Positions 1 through 6,511 of a stretch of 21,034 nucleotides of DNA are shown in pieces. Numbering within the stretch: position 1 is the first letter of the stretch; each line of letters starts with the position of its first letter. Both the position numbers and the translations under genes were made by a program. Below the pieces are notes generated by a model that was not told the origin of the DNA, searched no databases, and saw only the letters and a program-made list of their open reading frames with translations. This DNA comes from Cellvibrionaceae bacterium (GTDB lineage: Bacteria; Pseudomonadota; Gammaproteobacteria; Pseudomonadales; Cellvibrionaceae), in assembly GCA_025800435.1 (NCBI GenBank), contig JAOXRV010000442.1, positions 1 to 21,034 of the forward strand. The letters are read 5' to 3'.

Positions 1-780
1 GGCACCACAAGCCCCGCTGGGCGCACTTTTGATATCACCTTAATTTGGATAATTCTGGCCAGTGTGCTGGTGGTGATGTTGGACTCGGTCAGCTGGATAG
101 GCCAGGCCTATAAACAGACCTTTATCTACCTGGAGTGGGTGTTTACGCTTATCTTTACGGTGGAGTATGTGCTGCGCTTATACTGCGCCAGCAGCCGCTG
201 GAATTATGCCCGCAGTTTTTTTGGCATTGTCGATTTGATTTCGATACTGCCTATGTATTTAAGTTTAATCAGCGGCGACGCCACTTATCTGTTGATGATT
301 CGTATCCTGCGGGTGCTGCGGGTGTTTCGGGTGTTGAAACTGGCCAATTATTTGGCCGAGGCCAATGTGTTAATTCGGGCGCTGCTGGCCTCGCGCCAGA
401 AGATCTTTGTGTTCTTTGCCACGGTACTGGTAATGGCGATGATCTTTGGTTCGCTGATGTATGTGGTCGAGGGCCCGGCCCATGGTTTTACTTCTATTCC
501 CAAAAGTATTTACTGGTGTATTGTCACCATTACCACGGTTGGCTATGGTGATATTATTCCGCAGACTGCGGCGGGCCAGTTTGTGGCGGGTTTTGTGATG
601 CTAACCGGCTATTCCATTATTGCGGTGCCCACCGGTATTTTAACGGCGGAGCTATCGCGCGAGATTCAATACCACCGCGATCACCGCTTTTGCGAGGCTT
701 GTGGCCACGCCGGGCACGAGCGCGATGCCTATCACTGCAAAAGCTGCGGCGAAAAACTCGATCAGCCGCCGAGCCCATAG
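1..780 (+). CDS. Voltage-gated potassium channel, 5' end outside window
   Basis: Inner-membrane six-helix voltage-gated cation channel, probably K+ selective. The reading frame is open from base 1, so the true start lies upstream and only about 10-15 N-terminal residues seem to be missing; the GTG at 64 is internal to the first membrane helix. Counting from base 1, residues 101-114 form an S4 voltage sensor with arginine or lysine at every third position (RILRVLRVFRVLK). Residues 179-184 are the K+ selectivity filter TVGYGD, between pore helix and S6. The cytoplasmic tail carries two CxxC pairs (C231/C234 and C246/C249) that look like a small zinc ribbon. It converges with the phosphatase gene on the other strand. 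Family and pore selectivity are well supported; the physiological role and the function of the metal-binding tail are not visible. Confidence 0.9.
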   Translation, partial: GTTSPAGRTFDITLIWIILASVLVVMLDSVSWIGQAYKQTFIYLEWVFTLIFTVEYVLRLYCASSRWNYARSFFGIVDLISILPMYLSLISGDATYLLMIRILRVLRVFRVLKLANYLAEANVLIRALLASRQKIFVFFATVLVMAMIFGSLMYVVEGPAHGFTSIPKSIYWCIVTITTVGYGDIIPQTAAGQFVAGFVMLTGYSIIAVPTGILTAELSREIQYHRDHRFCEACGHAGHERDAYHCKSCGEKLDQPPSP

Positions 781-858
781 TGCTTGAGTGGCAGTATTTC
801 GCTGTGTGAGTTTGGGGGCGGAACCCCTCAAGCTTACATTGTGCATGTCTCTAGTTTC

Positions 859-1668
859 TTAGGCAGCTACGGTTGCGGCCTTGGGGGTTTCGCTGTTGAG
901 TGATTTTAGCTCGGGCCAGTGCAGCAGGTGAATGCGGCCTTGGTGGTCTTCGGCCAGGGCGGTGCAGGATTCGACCCAGTCGCCGGTATTGTAGTACTCC
1001 ACCCCGTTGATGGTTTTGTGGGCGGCGTGGTGAATATGGCCGCAGATCACGCCGTCGAAACCCTGGCGGCCGGCGGCGTAGGCGACGCCGTTTTCGTATT
1101 CTTCAATATAAGTCTTGGCGCGTTTGATGCGGCTTTTGATAAAGCTGGCCAGCGACCAGTAACCGTGGCCGGAACGCGCTCGCCAGCGATTGTAGTTGCG
1201 GTTTAAAAACATCAATAAATCGTAGCCTTTATCGCCCAGGTATTTGAGCCAGCGCTGGGCCCGGGCCACGCCGTCGAATTGGTCGCCGTGAATCACCAGC
1301 AGGCGACGGCCGTCTTTGGTGGTGTGCACGGCGCGGTTGACCAGACGAATATTATCCAGCGCGTTATTGGCGTATTTACGCAAGAACTCATCGTGGTTGC
1401 CGGTGATGTAGTGGATCGGCGTGCCCTGTTTAGACAGCTTTAAAATCCGCCGAATCACCCGGGTAAATGAGCGCTGCCAGTAAACTCCGTTTTGCATGCG
1501 CCAGCCATCCAAAATATCCCCCACTAAATACAGTTGCTCGGCACTGTGGTGCTTAAGGAAGTTATTGAGTAGCTCGGCCTTGCAGTCTTTGGTGCCGAGG
1601 TGAACATCCGAGATCCACAGGCTGCGCCATTGGATCGGGGTGAGGCTGCTGGTTTGGGTGGCTTCCAT
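859..1668 (-). CDS. plcP: Calcineurin-like metallophosphatase, PlcP-type (often annotated LpxH-like)
   Basis: A 269-residue two-metal phosphoesterase. Metal ligands are in order: D21-x-H23 (SDVHLG), D51 (GDILD), N91-H92 (GNHDE), H127 (HGDQFD) and H211-x-H213 (CGHIHH). Automatic pipelines tend to call this family UDP-2,3-diacylglucosamine diphosphatase (LpxH). The length (269 against about 240 for LpxH) and the conserved blocks VGDILDGW, GNHDEFLRKY, LGDKGYDL, YWSLASF and NTGDWVESCTA match, from memory, the rhizobial and marine phospholipase C PlcP. PlcP removes the head group of phosphatidylcholine or phosphatidylethanolamine under phosphate starvation. A PhoB-type repeat upstream (1729-1757) fits that role. 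There is no good Shine-Dalgarno. No glycosyltransferase of the Agt type, the usual PlcP partner, lies beside it. PlcP rather than LpxH is inference; the fold is certain. Confidence 0.8.
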   Translation of the reverse strand: MEATQTSSLTPIQWRSLWISDVHLGTKDCKAELLNNFLKHHSAEQLYLVGDILDGWRMQNGVYWQRSFTRVIRRILKLSKQGTPIHYITGNHDEFLRKYANNALDNIRLVNRAVHTTKDGRRLLVIHGDQFDGVARAQRWLKYLGDKGYDLLMFLNRNYNRWRARSGHGYWSLASFIKSRIKRAKTYIEEYENGVAYAAGRQGFDGVICGHIHHAAHKTINGVEYYNTGDWVESCTALAEDHQGRIHLLHWPELKSLNSETPKAATVAA

Positions 1669-1671
1669 GGT

Positions 1672-1690
1672 TTAGAGGTACCCTTGATGT
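1672..1690 (+). repeat. Dispersed short motif, copy 1 (AGAGGTACCCTTGATG)
   Basis: Intergenic copy of a near-palindromic motif with core GGTACC, directly upstream of the PlcP-like start codon. It matches the copy at 14985-15002 over about 17 bases with one single-base gap. Function unknown. Confidence 0.45.
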
Positions 1691-1714
1691 CTGGCTGGTT
1701 TCTGTTGCCAAACA

Positions 1715-1757
1715 AGAATGAGGGGGGAATATGACTGAACTGTGACGAAAATATGAA
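1715..1757 (-). promoter_or_regulatory. Putative Pho box and promoter of the PlcP-like gene
   Basis: Read on the minus strand, three half-sites TTCATAT (1751-1757), GTCACAG (1740-1746) and GTCATAT (1729-1735) start exactly 11 bp apart. This is the spacing of PhoB half-sites (consensus CTGTCAT repeated every 11 bp). A weak -10-like CATTCT (1715-1720) follows the last CAGTCAT after 10 bp, the geometry of classical Pho promoters. The predicted leader is about 40 nt. The pattern is seen in the sequence; PhoB control is inferred. Confidence 0.6.
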
Positions 1758-1804
1758 CAGTTGTTTAAGTGGCTGCGTAAATGGGCTCTTTGCTGATCTT
1801 GTGG

Positions 1805-1810
1805 GATAAT
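1805..1810 (+). promoter_or_regulatory. Possible -10 element of the beta-lactamase-family gene
   Basis: GATAAT lies about 27 bases before the ATG and about 14 bases before the GGAG ribosome binding site (1825-1828). No convincing -35 hexamer is visible, so this is only a suggestion. Confidence 0.3.
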
Positions 1811-1836
1811 TGCGCGACAAAAAAGGAGCAGTAGTG

Positions 1837-2982
1837 ATGACAATCAATGGCGCAGTTAGCCCGGCACTTAAGCCGCTTGAACAAGCCTTTGCCGAGAGTT
1901 TTAGCCAGCACGGCGACACCGGCGCCTCGCTGGCGGTATACCACCGGGGCGAGCTGGTGGCTGACCTTTGGGGCGGCTACCGGGATAAAGCCAATAGCCT
2001 GCCCTGGCAGGCGGATACCTGCTCCAATATTTTTTCTGCGGGCAAGGCCTTGGTGGCAGTGCTGGCGCTACAGTTGGTGGATGAGGGCTTGCTCGATTTG
2101 GACGAGGCGGTTAAGCACTACTGGCCCGAGTTTGCCAATGCTGAGGCCACTGTGCGCCAAGTACTGTGTCACCGCAGTGGCTACTCGGCCTTTAAAGAAA
2201 AAATGGCCGATGACATTATTTATGACTGGGATGCGGTAACCGCCGCGGTGGCCCGCAGTGAGCCCTGGTGGCAGCCCGGCACTGAGCAGGGCTATTCGCC
2301 GATGATTTTTGGCTGGCTGCTCGGCGAGCTTGTGCGCCGGGCCGCCGGCGCCGACAAGCTAAACGATTTATTGCAGGCTAAAATCGCCGGGCCCCTGGGC
2401 ATGTGCGCCTGGTTTGGTGTGCCCGATAGCGAGCTGGATTTGCTGGCGGATGTAAAAGGCTTAAAACCCGAATTTTTACCCCCTATCAATACCAGTATGA
2501 TGGATATTTTTAAACGCGAGCCGGGCGGGGTAACCCAGATGGGGTTTACCAACCCCATGTCGATTATGGTGGGCACTAATAGTCAGCCCTGGCGCCAGGC
2601 CCAGATTCCCGGCGGCAATGGCAGCAGCAATGCCCGCTCTATGGCGAGTTTTTACAATGCCCTACTTGAGCCCGATAATTTATTGAGCGCGGCTGTACAG
2701 CCTTTGTTGTGGCAGCGCCAAAGCCACAGCGATTGCGACCGTGTTTTGCAAACCCCGCTGGCCTTTAGCCTCGGCTTTATGCTCAGCGATGAGCGCCCCG
2801 AGTGTCGCCTTGGCCGAGGTGTGCGCGGCTTTGGTCACCCCGGTGCGGGTGGCTGTTTGGGCTTTGCCGACCCGGACCACGATATTGCCTTTGCCTACAC
2901 CAGCCGCGATATGGGCCAAAGTATTTTGCTCGATCCGCGCGCGATACGCTTAATTGACTGTTTGTACGGCTTGATCGATTAG
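1837..2982 (+). CDS. Serine beta-lactamase/family VIII esterase-type hydrolase
   Basis: A 381-residue serine hydrolase of the class C beta-lactamase/penicillin-binding fold, resembling EstB-type carboxylesterases (family VIII). The catalytic S-x-x-K is S67-A-G-K70. A tyrosine at 153 (GYSPM) probably stands for the YxN tyrosine. The C-terminal block GHPGAGG (from residue 333) replaces the KTG box. There is no signal peptide, so it is likely cytoplasmic, which argues against a role in antibiotic resistance. Start chosen at ATG 1837, 8 bases after GGAG (1825-1828); the GTG at 1834 is an alternative, and starts further upstream lie before the ribosome binding site. slyX follows 9 bp after its stop, so the two are probably cotranscribed. 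Substrate unknown. Confidence 0.85.
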   Translation: MTINGAVSPALKPLEQAFAESFSQHGDTGASLAVYHRGELVADLWGGYRDKANSLPWQADTCSNIFSAGKALVAVLALQLVDEGLLDLDEAVKHYWPEFANAEATVRQVLCHRSGYSAFKEKMADDIIYDWDAVTAAVARSEPWWQPGTEQGYSPMIFGWLLGELVRRAAGADKLNDLLQAKIAGPLGMCAWFGVPDSELDLLADVKGLKPEFLPPINTSMMDIFKREPGGVTQMGFTNPMSIMVGTNSQPWRQAQIPGGNGSSNARSMASFYNALLEPDNLLSAAVQPLLWQRQSHSDCDRVLQTPLAFSLGFMLSDERPECRLGRGVRGFGHPGAGGCLGFADPDHDIAFAYTSRDMGQSILLDPRAIRLIDCLYGLID

Positions 2983-2991
2983 AGGTGACCC

Positions 2992-3222
2992 ATGAGTGAG
3001 CACAGAGAATTACTTGAGCGTATCAGCGAATTAGAGAGCCGCTTGGCTTTTAGTGAAGATACCATTAACCAGTTAAATGAAACCGTGGCCGCCCAGGATA
3101 AAGAAATTACCACCCTGCAGCTGCAACTGGTGCACCTGTCTAAAAAGCTAGAAGATTTGGCGTACCAAGTAGAGCAGGGCAACCCCATCAGCAATGCCCA
3201 AGAGCGCCCGCCGCATTATTGA
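2992..3222 (+). CDS. slyX: SlyX family coiled-coil protein
   Basis: Small (76-residue) cytoplasmic coiled coil. Residues 5-62 are heptad-rich (ELLERISELESRLAF, then INQLNETV and further leucine-spaced heptads), and the tail ends in ERPPHY, the hallmark C-terminus of SlyX proteins. Length equals the family norm of about 72-78 residues. The ribosome binding site AGAGGTG overlaps the stop region of the preceding hydrolase gene, which suggests translational coupling. The molecular function of SlyX is not established. The pairing with an esterase-like gene does not clarify it. Confidence 0.88.
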   Translation: MSEHRELLERISELESRLAFSEDTINQLNETVAAQDKEITTLQLQLVHLSKKLEDLAYQVEQGNPISNAQERPPHY

Positions 3223-3225
3223 TTA

Positions 3226-3245
3226 GTTATTCAGAGGCGCCCTAG
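3226..3245 (-). repeat. Dispersed short motif, copy 2 (TATTCAGAGGCGCCCTAG)
   Basis: Lies between the convergent slyX and bepA genes and overlaps the bepA stop codon (TAG). It is nearly identical to the copy at 15727-15747, which also sits exactly at a minus-strand stop codon. The core GGCGCC is palindromic. Function unknown. Confidence 0.5.
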
Positions 3246-4693
3246 CCCCTGGCCTCTTCCATCATCGCCTGCACCTGGCGGCGCTTTTCTTCCAGCATGG
3301 TGCTCAGGCGGTAATTGCCTCGGGCCATTTTTTGGGCCAGCACAATTTGGTGCATGGCCTTGTCGTAAATACCGTTAAGAATAAAGTACTCGGCACGGGC
3401 CTGGTGCAGTTGCAGAATATTGCCGTTTAGGCCGTGAATCTCGGCCAGTAAATACCACACATAGGTATCTTTGGGCCGCGCTCTGGAGTGCTTGATAAGC
3501 AGCTGCTCGCCGTAGTGGTACTGGCCCGATTCCATCGATAATTCGGCAATACGAATAATCAGCGGGTGGTTGCCGGGCTTGGCCGTCAGCGCCCGGCGCA
3601 ATTTACCCAGGGCGCCGTCGTAGTCGCCGCGGGCAGCAATTAGGTCGGCCTCGGCAATTTGGTAGCTGACATGATCCGGGCGCTGCTTGAGCAAAATATC
3701 CAGCTCGGTTTGGGCGCGTTTAAACTTTTTCATTTCGATTAAGGCCAGTGTCAAACCGTAGCGACTGGCTTCGGGCAGCAGGCTCTGGCCTTCCAGTTCG
3801 CTGCTAAAGGCCTTGGCGGCCTGGCTTGGGGCCTCGGCCAGGGCCAGGCGCACCCGCGAGCGCATCAGGTGATAATCCAAAGATTCGGGCTGGGGCCTGG
3901 GCGCATAGCGGCGCGCCCGGCTCTTGGTATCGGCAATACGCTTCTCAGTCACCGGGTGGGTCAGCAAAAACTCCGGCGGCCGCTTGCTGTATTGGGTGGC
4001 GCGCAGCATCTGTTCAAACATGGCTGGCGCCTGGTAGGGGTCCATACCCGCTGCGGCCATGGTCTGAATGCCGATGCGGTCGGCCTCTTTTTCATTTTGG
4101 CGGCTAAAGCGCAGCTTTGATTCCAGTGCAGCGGCCTGGGTGGCGCTCATGGCCGCTATTCCCGCATCACCGCCAACGGTGGCGGCCAGTACCAAGCTGG
4201 TCATCAGTGCCGCCAGCATGGGGATGCTATTGCGCTTCTGGTGCTCCACCCCGCGGGCGAAGTGGCGCTGGCTTAAGTGGGCCAGTTCGTGCGCCAATAC
4301 CGCCGCCATTTGGCCCTCGCTCTGGGCGTAGCGAAACAGGCCTGTGTGAACGCCCACTACGCCGCCAGGTACCGCAAATGCATTAAGAGTGGGGTTTTCC
4401 ACCATTAAAATATCCAGCTCTTTGTTCTCCAGCTCGCTGTATTCGGCCAGCTTTGCCAATAGCTTTTCGGTGTAGTCGGCCAGCTGCGCATCGGTGGAGG
4501 TAGGCACCTGGGCCCGAAATGCCCGGGCCCAGGCCTGGCCCAGCTTGTATTCCTGCTGGGGCGAGACAATGCCGGAGCTATCACCCAGATTGGGCAGTTG
4601 AATATCGTTGGCACCGAGGCTGGGGCCGCTGCCCAGGGCTAGGGCCAGGCAGATTAGGCCTAGGGGCTTGCTGAATAATCCGGGGCTGCGCAT
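3242..4693 (-). CDS. bepA: Periplasmic M48 metalloprotease/chaperone BepA with TPR domain
   Basis: Outer-membrane quality-control protease that helps assemble or degrades LptD and BAM substrates in E. coli (also called YfgC). 483 residues, against about 487 in E. coli. An N-terminal signal peptide (residues 1 to about 27) has a hydrophobic core LGLICLALAL. The zinc site is H135-E136-x-x-H139 with E201 (NEKEAD) as third ligand and H246 in THPVTEKR, the residue known to gate the active site in E. coli BepA. Residues about 270-470 form tetratricopeptide repeats. It is divergent from the tusA-like/perM pair, the same neighbourhood as in Pseudomonas. Start is the ATG at 4693, which gives a clean signal peptide; no strong Shine-Dalgarno is seen. 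Confidence 0.95.
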   Translation of the reverse strand: MRSPGLFSKPLGLICLALALGSGPSLGANDIQLPNLGDSSGIVSPQQEYKLGQAWARAFRAQVPTSTDAQLADYTEKLLAKLAEYSELENKELDILMVENPTLNAFAVPGGVVGVHTGLFRYAQSEGQMAAVLAHELAHLSQRHFARGVEHQKRNSIPMLAALMTSLVLAATVGGDAGIAAMSATQAAALESKLRFSRQNEKEADRIGIQTMAAAGMDPYQAPAMFEQMLRATQYSKRPPEFLLTHPVTEKRIADTKSRARRYAPRPQPESLDYHLMRSRVRLALAEAPSQAAKAFSSELEGQSLLPEASRYGLTLALIEMKKFKRAQTELDILLKQRPDHVSYQIAEADLIAARGDYDGALGKLRRALTAKPGNHPLIIRIAELSMESGQYHYGEQLLIKHSRARPKDTYVWYLLAEIHGLNGNILQLHQARAEYFILNGIYDKAMHQIVLAQKMARGNYRLSTMLEEKRRQVQAMMEEARG

Positions 4694-4852
4694 GCGGCTA
4701 CGTCCTGCTGGCTGGGCGGTTTAAGTACTCTATCAGACTAACACAGTCGCCGCTGAAGTGGCTGGACCGTTGGTAATACTTATGAACTAATTCAATTCTG
4801 CTTTAATAGAATCTAGCGACTCCAAAAAGTTCTGTCCCCAGCTGCCAATGCC

Positions 4853-4861
4853 TGATATAAC
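4853..4861 (+). promoter_or_regulatory. Extended -10 promoter of tusA-like/perM
   Basis: TGATATAAC (TG-n-TATAAC) is an extended -10 about 28 bases before the tusA-like ATG, in the 195-bp divergent interval between bepA and tusA. No clear -35 is present, which is tolerated with an extended -10. Confidence 0.45.
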
Positions 4862-4888
4862 TGCGCAGCAACAATATTAAGGTAAGCC

Positions 4889-5131
4889 ATGTACGAAGAT
4901 CAGACTGTGGCCGCGCGGGTAGACGCCCGCGGCCTGCAATGCCCGATGCCGCTATTAAAAATGAAACTGGCCCTAAACCAGTTGGCGGTGGGTGAGCGTT
5001 TGGCCTTACTGGCCACCGATCCGGGCTCAATGCGCGATATCGCGGCCTTTGCCAGCATTGCCGGCCATCAGTTGCTGCAAGCTGAGACGGTGGGGGACGA
5101 GTTTTACTACTTATTGGAGAAGTGCGCTTAG
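4889..5131 (+). CDS. TusA/SirA family sulfur-carrier protein
   Basis: An 80-residue cytoplasmic protein of the two-layer TusA fold. The signature C-P-x-P is C18-P-M-P21 in RGLQCPMPLLKMK; the cysteine carries a persulfide in the family. It is not necessarily the tRNA-thiolation TusA. Its place between bepA and perM matches the Pseudomonas aeruginosa gene PA1006, which has been tied to molybdenum cofactor homeostasis, so that role is a better guess than tRNA 2-thiolation. ATG chosen with AAGG about 8 bases upstream. perM starts 28 bp after the stop, so an operon is likely. Confidence 0.88.
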   Translation: MYEDQTVAARVDARGLQCPMPLLKMKLALNQLAVGERLALLATDPGSMRDIAAFASIAGHQLLQAETVGDEFYYLLEKCA

Positions 5132-5159
5132 CCGACACTGGCTTAAGTGAACAGATTGT

Positions 5160-6233
5160 ATGATTAAGATTTTTCAAAACTGGATGGATCGCTACTTCTC
5201 CGATGAAGAGACGGTTCTGCTGCTGTTGATCCTGGCCCTGGGGCTGCTAGTGGTGGTGACCATGGGCGCGATTTTAGCGCCGATGATTGCCAGTATTATT
5301 ATCGCCTTTCTGCTGCAGGGTCTGGTGCAGCGTTTAACCGGCTGGGGGGTACCCCATTTAGCGGCGGTGATCGTGGCCTTTTTGGTCTTGGTCAGTCTGT
5401 TGCTGAGTGGTATTTTTATCCTCTTTCCCATGCTTTGGCAGCAAACTTCCAACCTGTTTGCCGAGGTGCCGGGTATGTTGGCCGACTGGCAAGAGATTAT
5501 GCAGGCTTTGCCAGAGCGCTATCCTCAGTTTGTCAGCCAAGAGCAGGTCGACCAGATGGTGGCAATGCTCGGCAGTAAACTTGGTGGCTTGGGCCAAACC
5601 GTATTGTCCTTCTCCCTGGGTAAAGCGCCGGTGTTGGTGGCGGTGCTGATTTACTTGGTGTTGGTACCCATTTTGGTGTTCTTCTTCCTTAAGGATTCTG
5701 AGCTAATTCGCAATTGGCTATCGGCTTTTCTGCCCCAAAAGCGCCCGGTGATGAGCAGTATCTGGCACGAGATGAACCTGCAGGTGGCCAATTATGTACG
5801 CGGCAAGGTGATCGAGATTCTGATAGTGGGTGCGGTCAGCTTTGTCTGCTTTGAGCTCTTGGGGCTCAACTACGCCTTGCTGTTGGGTATTGGGGTGGGG
5901 CTATCGGTGTTAATCCCCTATATCGGCGCGGCGGTGGTTACCCTGCCGGTGGCCATGATTGGTTTTTTGCAGTGGGGTTTAAGCAGCGACTTTTACTGGC
6001 TGATGATCGCCTACGCCATTATCCAGGCCCTCGATGGCAATGTGCTGGTGCCGCTGCTGTTCTCCGAGGCGGTCAACCTGCATCCGGTGGCTATTATTCT
6101 GGCGGTGCTGGTGTTTGGCGGTATCTGGGGTTTTTGGGGGGTGTTTTTTGCTATTCCCCTGGCCACCCTGATTAAGGCCATTATTAACGCCTGGCCGGTG
6201 CGCGATCAGCTAATTGAGCAAGAAAGTCACTAA
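5160..6233 (+). CDS. perM: AI-2E/PerM family membrane transporter
   Basis: A 357-residue inner-membrane protein of the AI-2E transporter (UPF0118/PerM) family. It has two hydrophobic segments near residues 19-57 and 75-97, a soluble periplasmic or cytoplasmic loop at about 98-145, and a helical block from 155 to the end. The latter contains the family-typical stretch GIGVGLSVLIPYIGA and the motif QALDGNVLVPLLFSEAVNLHP. E. coli PerM (YfgO) also sits next to bepA. The transported molecule is unknown; the family name comes from one member, and others are Na+/H+ antiporters or permeases. Translation start ATG 5160 has only a weak Shine-Dalgarno. A terminator follows at 6247-6268. Confidence 0.9.
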   Translation: MIKIFQNWMDRYFSDEETVLLLLILALGLLVVVTMGAILAPMIASIIIAFLLQGLVQRLTGWGVPHLAAVIVAFLVLVSLLLSGIFILFPMLWQQTSNLFAEVPGMLADWQEIMQALPERYPQFVSQEQVDQMVAMLGSKLGGLGQTVLSFSLGKAPVLVAVLIYLVLVPILVFFFLKDSELIRNWLSAFLPQKRPVMSSIWHEMNLQVANYVRGKVIEILIVGAVSFVCFELLGLNYALLLGIGVGLSVLIPYIGAAVVTLPVAMIGFLQWGLSSDFYWLMIAYAIIQALDGNVLVPLLFSEAVNLHPVAIILAVLVFGGIWGFWGVFFAIPLATLIKAIINAWPVRDQLIEQESH

Positions 6234-6246
6234 GGCATTTCTCTCT

Positions 6247-6268
6247 CTGTAGTTTGGCTACAGTTTTT
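6247..6268 (+). terminator. Rho-independent terminator after perM
   Basis: CTGTAG - TTTGG - CTACAG forms a 6-bp stem with 5-nt loop, followed at once by five T residues. It starts 13 bp after the perM stop. It overlaps a TGTAG-N5-CTACA palindrome that may also be a regulator site. Confidence 0.7.
6248..6262. promoter_or_regulatory. HexR-like palindrome, copy 1
   Basis: TGTAG-N5-CTACA, 15 bp, about 250 bp before aceE. It fits the HexR consensus TGTARTWWWAYTACA (as remembered) at 13 of 15 positions. It coincides with the perM terminator stem, which is a sufficient alternative explanation. Confidence 0.25.
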
Positions 6269-6353
6269 GTCGTTATTCTGGCCATTTGTTATGGGTTTTC
6301 TGGCCTTTACTGGGGGTTTTTCTTGCCGGGTCTTCAGTTTTCTGTCTTATTTT

Positions 6354-6368
6354 TGTAGTATTTCTACA
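6354..6368. promoter_or_regulatory. HexR-like palindrome, copy 2
   Basis: TGTAGTATTTCTACA, a perfect 5+5 inverted repeat. It fits the remembered HexR consensus TGTARTWWWAYTACA at 14 of 15 positions. It lies about 145 bp before the aceE start in an A/T-rich stretch and, unlike copy 1, is not explained as a terminator. Confidence 0.4.
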
Positions 6369-6460
6369 TTATTCTACTGGCTGATTCGGCGATTGGGCTA
6401 AATTCGGGGCTTTTTAGGTTATTTAACTACAAAGTCCCAAGCGTTTAGTCAAACTTTGCC

Positions 6461-6466
6461 TATACT
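6461..6466 (+). promoter_or_regulatory. Possible -10 of aceEF
   Basis: TATACT lies 46 bases before the aceE ATG and would give a leader of about 40 nt. No good -35 hexamer is seen 16-18 bp upstream, so an activator or another promoter may be used. Confidence 0.35.
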
Positions 6467-6511
6467 CAGTTCACCTCGACAGAACTTTTGCACGCCCCAA
6501 GGGAGACCTAG

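Noticed and set aside
782..833. GCTTGAG...CTCAAGC inverted repeat between the K+ channel and PlcP-like genes
   Set aside because: Arms are 38 bases apart, the inner GGGG/CCCC pairing is partly incompatible with them, and there is no T tract; too weak to call a terminator.
1837..2982. Antibiotic-resistance beta-lactamase
   Set aside because: No signal peptide and no KTG box; GHPGAGG and overall layout fit family VIII esterases better.
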